DNA from: Halieaceae bacterium
Lineage (GTDB): Bacteria; Pseudomonadota; Gammaproteobacteria; Pseudomonadales; Halieaceae
Length of the DNA: 64,000 nt
NCBI GenBank assembly: GCA_028280635.1
Contig: JANQLM010000106.1
Span: 1-64,000 of the forward strand
Direction of reading: 5' to 3'
In this document: positions 7,475 to 16,370 of the stretch, piece by piece
Layout: each line of letters opens with the position of its first letter
Numbering within the stretch: position 1 is the first letter of the stretch
The notes under the pieces: model-generated
The model's input: the letters and a program-made list of their open reading frames with translations, nothing else
What the model was told of the DNA's origin: nothing
Database searches by the model: none
Translations under genes and position numbers: made by a program

Positions 7475-10400
7475 CTAGCCGGCCGCTGCCACAGACTCTC
7501 GCGCCAACTCGTTCAGGGCGCTGAAGTCGGTTTTGCCGCTGCCCAGCTTGGGGATGCTTTCGACCTTGATGACCTGGGTGGGCACCATCAGCGGCGCCAC
7601 ACCGGCGGCCACCATGTCTTCGCGCAGGCTCTGCTCGAGCTGGTCGCTGGTGACCAGCATGATCACTTTTTCACCCTTGCGGGTATCCGGCACTGCGGCG
7701 GCGGCCAGGTCATCCTCGGTCTCCGCCGGTAGCAGGTTACGGGCGTGCTCCTCCACCGCCCCCAGGCTGACCATCTCACCGCCTACCTTGGCGAAACGCG
7801 AGTAGCGGTCGACGATAATCAGGAAGCCCTCGTTGGTGAGGTGTCCCTTGTCACCGGTGACATACCAGCGCATGCCGTCGCTCTCAAAAATGACGTCGCG
7901 GGTTTTCTCGTCGTCGTCCAGATAGCCGAGCATCACCTGGTTGCCGGAAATACAGATCATGCCGTCCTCACCCAGCGGCAGTTCCTCCCGGGTATTGGGG
8001 TCGACAATCTTGAAGCTGGTGCCCGGTAGCGGCAGGCCGACGCTGCCCTCGCGCTGGCCGACCTGGATTTTCCAGTCGTTGGTATCGACGGCATCCGGCA
8101 CATTGACGCTGGCCACCGGCGTGGTCTCGGTGGCGCCGTAGCCTTCCAGGATGTACTTGTTGAATTTCATCTGGAATTCCTGGCGCAAGTGGTTGGGGAG
8201 CTTCTCCGCCCCGGCGACCACGACGCGTAGCGGCTCGAGCAGGATCGGGTCCACCTTGCGGTTGCGGGCATAAAGGCTCAGGAAGGTGGCGGTGCCGAAC
8301 AGGATGGTGGCGCGATAACGCGCCACGGCGCGGGCGATGCCCAGCACGTCGGTGGGGTCGGGATGGCAGACGATGGGGATGCCTTCTATCAACGGCATGA
8401 TCAGTGTGACCGTCAATCCAAAGGCGTGGAAGGGCGGCAGCGAGGCCATGACCACGTCGTCGACCCGGGTGTTTAACACGTCGGAAATCTGCTTGCAGTT
8501 GGACTGGATGTTGCGGTGAGACAGCACCACACCCTTGGGCTGGCCTTCGCTGCCACTGGAGAACAGGATGGCGGCCGGGTCGTCCAGGCCGACGCGGGTG
8601 CCGTACAGCGTATAGATCATGCGCGCCGGTAGCAGGCTTACCTGAATCAGCTTCATGACCAGGCGCCACTGGGGGATGGTCTCGCGGATGTCTTCCATGT
8701 AACGCACTTCCACGCCTTCCAGCATGGCGGCCACATTGACGCCGCGGGTTTCCAGCCGTGCCTCGAACTGCCGCGAGGTGAACACCTGGCGTATCCCGGC
8801 CGCAGCGATAGCGGCGCGCACCGCCTCTTCCGAGGCGCTGAAGTTGAGGTTGACCGCAGTGCGGCCCTTGAGCATGACTGCCATATTGGCAATGGCGGCG
8901 GCATTGGCCGCGGGCAGCAGCAGGCCGACGTTTTGCGCCTCCCGGTCCAGGTTCATGGCACCGGAGAACGCCAGCGTGGCCGCCGTGAAGCGCCGCCGGC
9001 TGAGCTTCACGCCGCTGGCATCCACGGTACAAACGTCGCTGAGGTTGCGCTTGACGGTGCGCAACCAGGCCAGGGGCAGCGGGTCCAGGCGTTTGGTATA
9101 GGCTTCCCAGGCGGTGATCGATAGGTCGAACACCTTCTGTTTCAGGATGTCGGCTCGGGTATCCAGCGGCAGCGGCTTGCCAAAGGCGACAATCAGGTCG
9201 CGCTTGAGGCTGGGAGAGCGAGAGTCGCGCAGGTGTTCGTCGGCGTAGGAGAACTTGCTACCCCACAGGCCGCGCAGGTAAAAAGGCACGATCACTCCTT
9301 CCTCCAGCCCTTCTACCGCGCGCTCGTAGCCGGAGTGGAACTTGCTGAGCTGGCCGTTGCGGCTGATAGCCCCCTCCGGGAACAGGCAGACGGCCTCGCC
9401 GGCCCGCAGCAGCTCGTTGATGGTTTTCAGCGAGTCCTTGCTCTGGCCGGAGGCGATGGGCACCACCCGGAAGAACTTCAGGACTGGCTTCAGGTACCAG
9501 ACGTCATAGATGCGGCGCAGCATCACGAAGCGCAGCGGGCGCGGGCAGGCGATCTGCACCAGGGCCCAGTCGATCCAGGAGATGTGATTGCCCAACAGCA
9601 GCAGCGGCCCCGACTTTGGCAGGTTCTCGAAACCCAGTACCTGGATTTTGTAGCGGCGCCGCAGCACCACGGCGGCAACGATGCGGGCCAGTGACTGGGG
9701 CAGCTTGCGCACGGTGTACCCGGTGCCGACGATGGCCACCACGGTAAGCATGTAGAACAGGCCAACGCTATCGATGCCAGCCAGGGCGAAGGTCGCGGTA
9801 ATGCCCAGGAAGGTGAGCATCGACACATTCTGAATCCAGTTGTTGCCGGCCAGAATCGTGCCGAGGCGGTTTTCCGGCGCATGGAACTGGATCAGGGAAT
9901 TGAGCGGGATGATGAACATGCCGCCGGCGGTACCCACCAGCAGGAAAGCGGCCGCCATGCTGACGGTGCTGTCCAGGGTGGGCAGCAGGGCGATGACAAC
10001 GGCCACGCCCAGTGCGCCGATGGGGATCAGCCCGGTCTCGATGTAGTTGCGCGAGACGCGGGCTGCGATCAGTGAGCCCATCATGATGCCAATGCCCGAG
10101 CAGGCGAGGATGCCCTGGATGATGACCGTGTTGGTGATCTCCAGGCGCTCTTTGGCGAAGGCCGGAAAGGCGGCCAGCATCACCTGGGAGATCGCCCAGA
10201 AAGTCGCCAGGCCGATGATGGACAGGAATATCTGCTCACGGTGGCGCACGGTGCGCAGGTTCTTGGCCAAGTAACCCAGTCGCACATAGGACTTGAGGTC
10301 GAAGTGCTTGTCGGTGCGGGTGGTGGCCTTGGAGGTCAGCTGGAAAGTAAACAGGAACTGGATGCTGGCAAGAATCACCAGGAACCAGCCGATCGGCGCT

Positions 10401-10942
10401 ACCAGCTTGATGATGTCGCCGGTGGCCATGCCCGTAGTGTCGGGCAGCAGGGACTCGAAGGCGCCGGAGAACACGAAGGTCCCCAGCAGGATGCCGATGA
10501 TGGTGGTGGCCTGCACCGCGCCGTTGGCGGATGCCAGGTTCTCCGCTCCCACCAGCTCGCGGATATACCCGTACTTGGCCGGGCTGTAGATGGCGCTCTG
10601 TACCGCCAGTGCCAGGGTCATGGCGAAAGCGCCCCAGAACCAGCCCAGGTAGTAAAACAGCGTGATCAGCAGCGTGGCTCCGACGGCGGCGAGCGCGGTA
10701 TAACGGATGACCCGCGGCTTGGGATATTTATCGGACAGGAAGCCGGCCGGAGAGAACAGCAGGATGAAAGGCAGCAGGATCAGCGCGTTGACGATGGCCG
10801 TCAGGACGATCTGCTCCTGGCCATCGTAGGTCTTGAAGATGGTGTTCTGGATGATGATCTTGTGCCCCAGGTCCACAAAGGCATTCAGGAACAGGATCAC
10901 CATATAGGGAATGAAGCCGCTGATGCGGGTCAGCCGAGCCAT
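7475..10942 (-). CDS. aas: Lysophospholipid recycling fusion: LplT-like MFS + PlsC acyltransferase + acyl-ACP synthetase
   Basis: A 1155-residue three-domain protein. Residues 5-415 are an MFS transporter resembling the lysophospholipid flippase LplT. Residues 430-625 are a PlsC-type acyltransferase with the HX4D motif (H453 to D458, NHISWID) and FPEGAIS. Residues 660-1145 are an AMP-forming acyl synthetase with the P-loop-like FSSGSEGQPKG and the YGATETTP motif. In E. coli LplT and the two-domain Aas are separate adjacent genes that import and re-acylate lysophosphatidylethanolamine; here all three activities are on one chain. It is divergent from the XRE regulator at 11090. Confidence 0.92.
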   Translation of the reverse strand: MARLTRISGFIPYMVILFLNAFVDLGHKIIIQNTIFKTYDGQEQIVLTAIVNALILLPFILLFSPAGFLSDKYPKPRVIRYTALAAVGATLLITLFYYLGWFWGAFAMTLALAVQSAIYSPAKYGYIRELVGAENLASANGAVQATTIIGILLGTFVFSGAFESLLPDTTGMATGDIIKLVAPIGWFLVILASIQFLFTFQLTSKATTRTDKHFDLKSYVRLGYLAKNLRTVRHREQIFLSIIGLATFWAISQVMLAAFPAFAKERLEITNTVIIQGILACSGIGIMMGSLIAARVSRNYIETGLIPIGALGVAVVIALLPTLDSTVSMAAAFLLVGTAGGMFIIPLNSLIQFHAPENRLGTILAGNNWIQNVSMLTFLGITATFALAGIDSVGLFYMLTVVAIVGTGYTVRKLPQSLARIVAAVVLRRRYKIQVLGFENLPKSGPLLLLGNHISWIDWALVQIACPRPLRFVMLRRIYDVWYLKPVLKFFRVVPIASGQSKDSLKTINELLRAGEAVCLFPEGAISRNGQLSKFHSGYERAVEGLEEGVIVPFYLRGLWGSKFSYADEHLRDSRSPSLKRDLIVAFGKPLPLDTRADILKQKVFDLSITAWEAYTKRLDPLPLAWLRTVKRNLSDVCTVDASGVKLSRRRFTAATLAFSGAMNLDREAQNVGLLLPAANAAAIANMAVMLKGRTAVNLNFSASEEAVRAAIAAAGIRQVFTSRQFEARLETRGVNVAAMLEGVEVRYMEDIRETIPQWRLVMKLIQVSLLPARMIYTLYGTRVGLDDPAAILFSSGSEGQPKGVVLSHRNIQSNCKQISDVLNTRVDDVVMASLPPFHAFGLTVTLIMPLIEGIPIVCHPDPTDVLGIARAVARYRATILFGTATFLSLYARNRKVDPILLEPLRVVVAGAEKLPNHLRQEFQMKFNKYILEGYGATETTPVASVNVPDAVDTNDWKIQVGQREGSVGLPLPGTSFKIVDPNTREELPLGEDGMICISGNQVMLGYLDDDEKTRDVIFESDGMRWYVTGDKGHLTNEGFLIIVDRYSRFAKVGGEMVSLGAVEEHARNLLPAETEDDLAAAAVPDTRKGEKVIMLVTSDQLEQSLREDMVAAGVAPLMVPTQVIKVESIPKLGSGKTDFSALNELARESVAAAG

Positions 10943-11089
10943 CTTGCTCTCCTCAGGATCGTGATAGCGCCACTCTTGCGGATTGGTGCTTGTGTTGCCA
11001 CCTGAACCGCAAAAGTCGCTTTATCGTCACCGATAGGTATTATTAAACGCTACTTATTGTCCAGCCTATTCAGCAGAGAGTGGCAATCG

Positions 11090-11830
11090 ATGGCCCAGGT
11101 CAGTGCTTTGGTAGAGACACTGAAAGCTACACTCAAAGCCGCGGGTATTAAATATACGCAGGTCGCGGCAGCTCTCCAATTGTCGGAATCCTCCATCAAG
11201 CGGAAATTTTCCCGCAAGGAGTTTTCCCTCGGTGAGCTGGACCAGATTTGCGCGCTGGCGGGTCTGCAGATTTCGGACCTGGTGCGGCGCATGGAGGAAA
11301 ACCGGGGTCGCCTGCAGGCCCTTTCCAGCGAGCAGGAGCAGCAGATTGCTGACGACCCGGGCTTGCTGCTGGTGGCGGTCTCTGTGCTGAATCGCTGGAG
11401 CTTTGAGCAGTTGCTGGATTTCTACCAGTTCCAGCCCACCGAGCTCGTGCAATTGTTGGCCAGGCTAGACCGCCTGAAGATGATCGAGCTGCTGCCCGGT
11501 AACCGCATCAAATTGCTGGTGGCTCCAAACTTCGGCTGGTTGCCGAATGGGCCTATCGAGCAGACCTTCCTGCAGGGCATACAGCGGGATTTTTTCTCCA
11601 CCCGCTTCGATCGCGACGACCACAAACTGATCGTGCTCAATGGTATGTTGTCGCCGGCCTCCAACCGGGAGTTCCAGCGCAAGCTGGAGCGCGTGGCGAG
11701 GGAATTCGACCAGCTCAATGCGGAAGATGCGGGTCTGCCCCTGGAGTCGAAGGATGGATGTACGGTGCTGCTGGCCCTGCGGGACTGGCACTACCAGAGC
11801 TTCGCTTCCTTCCGGCGTGAGCGGGCATGA
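11090..11830 (+). CDS. XRE-family transcriptional regulator with long C-terminal domain
   Basis: A 246-residue protein starting MAQVSALVETLKATL. Residues 8-62 form a Cro/C1-type helix-turn-helix (YTQVAAALQLSESSIKRKF, then LDQICALAGLQISDL). The remaining 180 residues have no motif I recognise; they look mixed alpha/beta and may sense a ligand or mediate oligomerisation. The ATG at 11090 is preferred over an upstream frame extension because the domain begins right after it. The stop overlaps the start of the acetyltransferase gene (ATGA), so the two are co-expressed. It may control the divergent Aas fusion, but no operator was identified. Confidence 0.8.
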   Translation: MAQVSALVETLKATLKAAGIKYTQVAAALQLSESSIKRKFSRKEFSLGELDQICALAGLQISDLVRRMEENRGRLQALSSEQEQQIADDPGLLLVAVSVLNRWSFEQLLDFYQFQPTELVQLLARLDRLKMIELLPGNRIKLLVAPNFGWLPNGPIEQTFLQGIQRDFFSTRFDRDDHKLIVLNGMLSPASNREFQRKLERVAREFDQLNAEDAGLPLESKDGCTVLLALRDWHYQSFASFRRERA

Positions 11831-12330
11831 TCCGCGCTGCCACCGCCGCCGACGGCGAGGGCCTGGCGGCGCTATACAATTACTATGTCCGCCACACCTA
11901 CACGACCTTTGAAACAGAGCTGGTCGCGGGCAGTGAGATGGCGGCACGCGTCAGCGCCGTGCTGCAGATTGGCCTGCCCTGGCTGGTGCTGGTGGAGGAG
12001 GGGCGGATCATCGGCTATAGCTGCGCGGTGCGCTGGAAAGGGCGGGCCGCCTACGGCCAGTCAGTCGAGTCGACCATCTACCTGGCGGAGGGTGCCGGTG
12101 GACGGGGGCTGGGCTCGCTGCTCTATGGAGAGCTGATTTCCCAGCTACGCAACCGCGGCCTGCACTGCGCGCTGGGCGGCATTGCCTTGCCCAATGAGGC
12201 CAGCGTCGCGCTGCACGAAAGCCTGGGTTTTGAGAAGGTCGCTCACCTCAGGGAAGTAGGTCGAAAATTCGAGCGCTGGATCGACGTGGGGTACTGGCAG
12301 CTAATGCTGAAAACCCCGCAGTCGGGCTGA
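11827..12330 (+). CDS. GNAT-family N-acetyltransferase (phosphinothricin acetyltransferase-like)
   Basis: A 167-residue acetyltransferase. The opening MIRAATAADGEGLAALYNYYV and the TTFET segment resemble the PAT/Bar and MnaT group; the acetyl-CoA binding loop is GAGGRGLGSLLYGEL, followed by the C-terminal NEASVALHESLGFEKVAHLREVGRKF pattern split over two strands. This group acetylates amino-acid-like substrates such as methionine sulfone, sulfoximine or phosphinothricin. It is translationally coupled to the upstream XRE regulator. The true substrate cannot be told from sequence. Confidence 0.85.
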   Translation: MIRAATAADGEGLAALYNYYVRHTYTTFETELVAGSEMAARVSAVLQIGLPWLVLVEEGRIIGYSCAVRWKGRAAYGQSVESTIYLAEGAGGRGLGSLLYGELISQLRNRGLHCALGGIALPNEASVALHESLGFEKVAHLREVGRKFERWIDVGYWQLMLKTPQSG

Positions 12331-12406
12331 CAGCGTCCATCGGTGCAGCCTGCCGCGGACGGCCTGTCATGGACGGACCGCCGCGCTAGCGGCAGGCAGG
12401 CAAGCC

Positions 12407-13096
12407 TCATGCCGGGCTTGCTCCCTTGCGCAGCCGTGCCAGCACCTCGGCGACCCGGTGGCTGCGCTCGTCCAGACCGCGCCGCCTCAGGGACTGCTCC
12501 AGCTCTGAACCGTGCACGCGATCCATGGCTTCTTCCATACCGGCTTCCAGCGCATCGCCGGCCAGCACGCTGTCCTTGAGGCTGGCGCGGGTCTCCCGCA
12601 ATGCGGCGAGCCGTCCGGACAGGGTTTGCGATGCTGACGGGCTGATGCGCTGGTGCCGTAGCTGTGATTCCAGCAAGCCGATTTCCCTGCGGTGTTCCCT
12701 GATCTCGCCCAACAGTTTCCTGAGAGCGCGCTCTTCACGGGAAATCAGCTCACAGATATCGATGTGGCGGCGCTTCGCGGTTTCCAGTTCAGCCTCCAGG
12801 TCGGCGATTTCCCGGGCTGCCAGTGTCAGCAGTTCCTCGCTGGCCTCCGGCTCAGGCAGGGACTTCACCTGGGCCTCGCGCTGGCTGATCTGGGTAGACA
12901 GCCGCGAGGTAGCGCTCTCCAGTTCGCGCCGGGTGGCGATTGTTGCAGCCAGGGCGTCGCGCCGTTGGTTGGCCAGCGTCTCGGCATCAACGATTTCCTG
13001 GCGGTAGATGCGCACCGCATTGGCGTCGGTGAGCCTGGTCACCGATTCGGTGACGTTGGCGCGCAGCAGGGTGTTCAGTTTGTCGAATACGCTCAT
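12407..13096 (-). CDS. pspA: PspA/IM30-family membrane-stress protein
   Basis: A 229-residue almost wholly alpha-helical protein that starts MSVFDKLNTLLRANV, the amphipathic N-terminal helix typical of PspA. Long coiled-coil helices follow (residues 25-210), rich in Glu, Arg and Ala. PspA/Vipp1 proteins assemble into ESCRT-III-like rings or rods on the inner membrane and protect the proton-motive force. The start at 13096 is preferred over an ATG 15 bases upstream because it matches the family start. It lies 4 bases after the YiaAB-like gene and is its operon partner. No PspF or PspBC gene is nearby. Confidence 0.88.
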   Translation of the reverse strand: MSVFDKLNTLLRANVTESVTRLTDANAVRIYRQEIVDAETLANQRRDALAATIATRRELESATSRLSTQISQREAQVKSLPEPEASEELLTLAAREIADLEAELETAKRRHIDICELISREERALRKLLGEIREHRREIGLLESQLRHQRISPSASQTLSGRLAALRETRASLKDSVLAGDALEAGMEEAMDRVHGSELEQSLRRRGLDERSHRVAEVLARLRKGASPA

Positions 13097-13100
13097 GGCC

Positions 13101-13376
13101 TCAAACCTCATCTAGCTCGCGAATCATTTTCGACGTGCGCGCTTCGCTGATGCGATTGTGCAGTCGCTGTGCTTCGTGATCATCACGTACGGTCTTGGAC
13201 AGAGTGATGGTAGAAAACACCAGAAACAGCGAGCTGATCAGGAAGTAGCCTTTTACCATCAGCGGTCCGGGCAGCATGTAGACACCTACCAGGGTAGATC
13301 CCATGGCGGTTGCAAAGGCGATCTTCACGAAAAATTCCCACTGCGATGAACTGTTGCTAACGCTGTAGTCTTGCAT
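13101..13376 (-). CDS. YiaA/YiaB-family two-helix inner-membrane protein
   Basis: A 91-residue protein with two hydrophobic segments (about residues 18-38 and 42-60) and the family pattern SLFLVFSTITLSKTVRDDHEA, followed by a charged cytoplasmic tail. A strong GGAGG site sits 8 bases before its ATG. YiaAB-domain proteins often accompany PspA-like genes; the pair here is spaced by 4 bases, suggesting a membrane partner for the peripheral PspA. The promoter must lie in 13377-13494. Confidence 0.85.
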   Translation of the reverse strand: MQDYSVSNSSSQWEFFVKIAFATAMGSTLVGVYMLPGPLMVKGYFLISSLFLVFSTITLSKTVRDDHEAQRLHNRISEARTSKMIRELDEV

Positions 13377-13494
13377 GGTCGGTTCCTCCGTTGTGTTTGC
13401 CGACGAGTTCAGTGTTGCCGCGTTCCGGGAAAGTGCTCAATCAGAAATCCCGGAGCGCTGTGCCAGTGACCCCGCGGTACTGCGAGGTGCTACC

Positions 13495-14217
13495 ATGGCG
13501 GCTTTTTTGGCGGACCAGGACATGCAGGACATAGTGGTGCCCGGGCGATTCAATGGCCCTCCCAACTCAGGAAACGGTGGCTACAGCGCCGGACTCGTGG
13601 CTGCCTTCATTGACGGCCCAGCCCGGGTTCGGCTTTACAGCCCACCGCCTCTTGAGACGCCGCTCAGGGTCAGCGATGTGGTGGGTGGCGTCGAGGTGAG
13701 CTTTGGGGACACCCTGGTGGCATCCGGCGCGCCGGTACAGCTGGACCTGGAAGTGCCGCCGGCGCCAGACCTGGCGACGGCTCGCGACGCCCGGAAGCGC
13801 TTTCCGGGTTTTAAACAGCACCTGTTTCCCACCTGCTTCGTGTGCGGCCCAGGCCGCCCGCTGCATGACGGGCTGGAGCTCTTTACCGGCCCCGTCGCCG
13901 ATTCCCGGCTCTATGCCTGCCCCTGGACACCGGCGGCTGACTTGCTTGATGACGAGGGCAATGTGCTACCGGTATTCGTCTGGTCGGCGCTGGACTGTCC
14001 CAGCGGTTTTGGTGCGTTCGGGGACCAGAAGCGACCCATGCTGTTGGGTGAGCTGGCGCTGGAGCAGTATGGCCCGGTGCCAGGGACTGGTGATCTGGTG
14101 GTGTTCGCCTGGCCGCTGGGTTCGGAAAGGCGCAAGTTCTATGGCGGTGCCGCGGTGGCTACCGGTGACGGTGAGGTGCTGGCCGCGGCACGCGCCATCT
14201 GGATCGCAGTGGACTGA
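13495..14217 (+). CDS. Hotdog-fold thioesterase-like protein
   Basis: A 240-residue protein with a layout like double-hotdog acyl-CoA thioesterases: an N-terminal half with PGRFNGPPNSGNGGYSAGLVA and a C-terminal half with VFVWSALDCPSGFG and GELALEQYGPVPGTGDLVVFAW. A Cys-containing linker (HLFPTCFVCGPGR) joins them. The frame is open back to an ATG at 13375, but that ATG overlaps the divergent YiaAB start codon and would leave no room for promoters, so I place the start at 13495, which has a GAGGTG site 7 bases upstream. The acyl substrate is unknown. Confidence 0.65.
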   Translation: MAAFLADQDMQDIVVPGRFNGPPNSGNGGYSAGLVAAFIDGPARVRLYSPPPLETPLRVSDVVGGVEVSFGDTLVASGAPVQLDLEVPPAPDLATARDARKRFPGFKQHLFPTCFVCGPGRPLHDGLELFTGPVADSRLYACPWTPAADLLDDEGNVLPVFVWSALDCPSGFGAFGDQKRPMLLGELALEQYGPVPGTGDLVVFAWPLGSERRKFYGGAAVATGDGEVLAAARAIWIAVD

Positions 14218-14231
14218 CCGGGCCCGCTGGC

Positions 14232-16370
14232 CTAGCCGACCTGGCGCGGTGGTGTGCTGTCGATAGGCAGTACGTTTTCGGGCAGGTCCAGTAGACCTTT
14301 GCTCTGCAGAGCCGGCACCAGGCCATCGCTGTCCAGCGCGCCACTGAAGTAGTAACCCTGGATGAAGTCACAGCCCATGCCCAGCAGGTAACGGTGTTGC
14401 TCCTGGGTTTCGACGCCCTCCGCCAGCACGTTCAGGTCCAGTGCCTGTGCCAGCGCGATGATCGAGCTGGCAATGGCCTGGTCATTGCGATCCCGCGTGA
14501 TTTCCTTAACGAAGGATCGATCGATCTTCAGGGTGCTTATCGGGAATCGCTTCAGGTATGCCAGCGATGAGTACCCGGTGCCGAAGTCGTCGATGGAGAT
14601 GCTGATCCCCAGCTCCTTGAGCTGCGACATGGTGTCAACGCTGAACTCGATATTGCGCATGGCGACGCTCTCGGTGATCTCCACGCCCAGCATGCGTGGC
14701 GGCACCCCAGCGGCACGCAGGATCTGCCGAATCTCCAGCGCCAGGTTGTCCTGGTCGAACTGAGCGGCGGAAAGGTTGACGCCAACTTTCAATTCGACGC
14801 CGTAGCGCTTCTTCCAGTGGTTGATGTGCTGGCACACGTTCTCGATAATCCAGCGCCCCAGCGCCAGGATCAGGCCCGACTCCTCGGCGACCGGGATGAA
14901 CTCCGTAGGCGGCACCGCCCCGTACTTCTCCGATTGCCAGCGCACGAGGGCTTCCACACTGGAAACCTTGCCGATTTCCGCGTTGATAATGGGTTGAAAT
15001 TGCAGCTCGAACTTTTCTTCTTCCAGGGCCCGCTGCATTTCATCGCGCCATTCGATATAGCGCAGGGCGCGAGTGTACATGTCCTGGTCGAACACAGTGT
15101 GAGAGCCCTTGCCTTCCGCCTTGGCGCGGTGCATGGCCGTGTCGGCATCGCGCACCATGTCTTCGGGAGAGTGGTAGTGCTCGTGGCTGATAACAATGCC
15201 GATACAGCAGGAAACGTCGATGATCCGGTTGTTGATCTCGAAGCTCCCATTGAACTGCGACTTGATCTCTTCGACCGTCTCCATCACTTCCTGGAGTGAC
15301 GCGCGGTTTTCCAGCAGTACCCCGAAGATATCGCCCCCAAAACGCGACAGGGTGTCGGCCTGGCCCAGCACATAGCTGATGCGGCGGCTTACCTCGATGA
15401 TCAGGTGATCGCCGGCACCGTGTCCCAACCCTTCGTTCACCGTACGAAACTGGTCCAGGTCCAGGAACAGCACGGCGAAGCGGTCTTCATCGCGCTGGCG
15501 CGAGCGGAAAATGGCGTTGCCGACGCGATCCAGGAACAGGGTGCGGTTGGGCAGGCTGGTCAGGGCGTCGTAGAAGGCGTTGCGCCGTATCTGGGTTTCA
15601 TAGCCCAACTGCTGGCTAATATCCCGAAGGCAGACCACCATGCCGATGGACTCCTCCTGGCGCCCATCGCCGGGAATGGGTTTGGCGTTGATCTCCACCG
15701 GCAGCTCGCTGCCGTCGCGGCTGATCAGGTGCTGGCGCACGTCGCGCAGGCTCTTGCCCTCCCGCAGCACGGTAGACTTGAGGTCGATACCGTGGCCGCG
15801 GCTCTCGAAATCCCGAAGCTCCAGTAGCTGGCGGATAGACATACCGCGAATTTCCGCCGAACTGGTGCGGGTGAGCATCTCGGCCACCGGGTTCATCACG
15901 GCCACGCGACCACTGCGGTCGGTGCCGATAACACCTTCACTGATATTGCTGATGGTGGTATTCAATCGCCCCTCGGTCTCCAGCAGCATGCGCTCGGTGC
16001 GGTGCTTGTAAAGTGCGATCTCAATATTGATCTCCAGCTCCCGGTTGTCGAAGGGCTTGAGAATATAACCGTAGGGGGCTGTGATCTTGGCGCGCTGCAG
16101 GGTCTCGTCATTGGAGTAGGCGGTACAGAAAATGATGGGTACGTCCATGCGCCGATGGATGGTCTCGGCCGCCTCGATGCCGTCGATCTCATCCCGCAGG
16201 TGAATGTCCATCATGATGAGGTCCGGGCAGGCTTCCAGCGCCATGCTGATGGCGTCGGCGCCCTTGCCGACCGTGCAGACCACCTCATATTCCATCTGGC
16301 GCAGCCTGGACGCTATGTCCTTGCACACCAGCACTTCGTCTTCCACGACCATGATTTTTGCTTTTGGCAT
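14232..16370 (-). CDS. Response regulator with PAS, degenerate GGDEF (GGDIF) and EAL domains
   Basis: A 712-residue regulator: REC (residues 5-120, phospho-acceptor D55, K105 in GYILKPF), PAS (135-255), GGDEF-like (265-425) and EAL (440-695). The cyclase signature is GGDIF at residues 345-349, lacking the metal-binding Glu, so diguanylate cyclase activity is unlikely. The EAL domain keeps EALVRW, the VNLSAAQF Asn, GVEITES, IDDFGTGYSSL, LKIDRSFV and AEGVETQEQ, so c-di-GMP phosphodiesterase activity is expected. Its ATG overlaps the stop of the sensor kinase by one base (TAATG), marking the kinase as its cognate partner. Confidence 0.93.
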   Translation of the reverse strand: MPKAKIMVVEDEVLVCKDIASRLRQMEYEVVCTVGKGADAISMALEACPDLIMMDIHLRDEIDGIEAAETIHRRMDVPIIFCTAYSNDETLQRAKITAPYGYILKPFDNRELEINIEIALYKHRTERMLLETEGRLNTTISNISEGVIGTDRSGRVAVMNPVAEMLTRTSSAEIRGMSIRQLLELRDFESRGHGIDLKSTVLREGKSLRDVRQHLISRDGSELPVEINAKPIPGDGRQEESIGMVVCLRDISQQLGYETQIRRNAFYDALTSLPNRTLFLDRVGNAIFRSRQRDEDRFAVLFLDLDQFRTVNEGLGHGAGDHLIIEVSRRISYVLGQADTLSRFGGDIFGVLLENRASLQEVMETVEEIKSQFNGSFEINNRIIDVSCCIGIVISHEHYHSPEDMVRDADTAMHRAKAEGKGSHTVFDQDMYTRALRYIEWRDEMQRALEEEKFELQFQPIINAEIGKVSSVEALVRWQSEKYGAVPPTEFIPVAEESGLILALGRWIIENVCQHINHWKKRYGVELKVGVNLSAAQFDQDNLALEIRQILRAAGVPPRMLGVEITESVAMRNIEFSVDTMSQLKELGISISIDDFGTGYSSLAYLKRFPISTLKIDRSFVKEITRDRNDQAIASSIIALAQALDLNVLAEGVETQEQHRYLLGMGCDFIQGYYFSGALDSDGLVPALQSKGLLDLPENVLPIDSTPPRQVG

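Noticed and set aside
13459-13465. TGGCACA on the minus strand upstream of yiaAB-pspA as a sigma-54 promoter (psp genes are sigma-54 dependent in E. coli)
   Set aside because: No TTGC element lies 10 bases beyond the GG; the -12 position reads TCCG.
13375-13494. N-terminal extension of the hotdog-like gene to the ATG at 13375
   Set aside because: It would overlap the divergent yiaAB start codon and remove all promoter space; a good ribosome-binding site precedes 13495.
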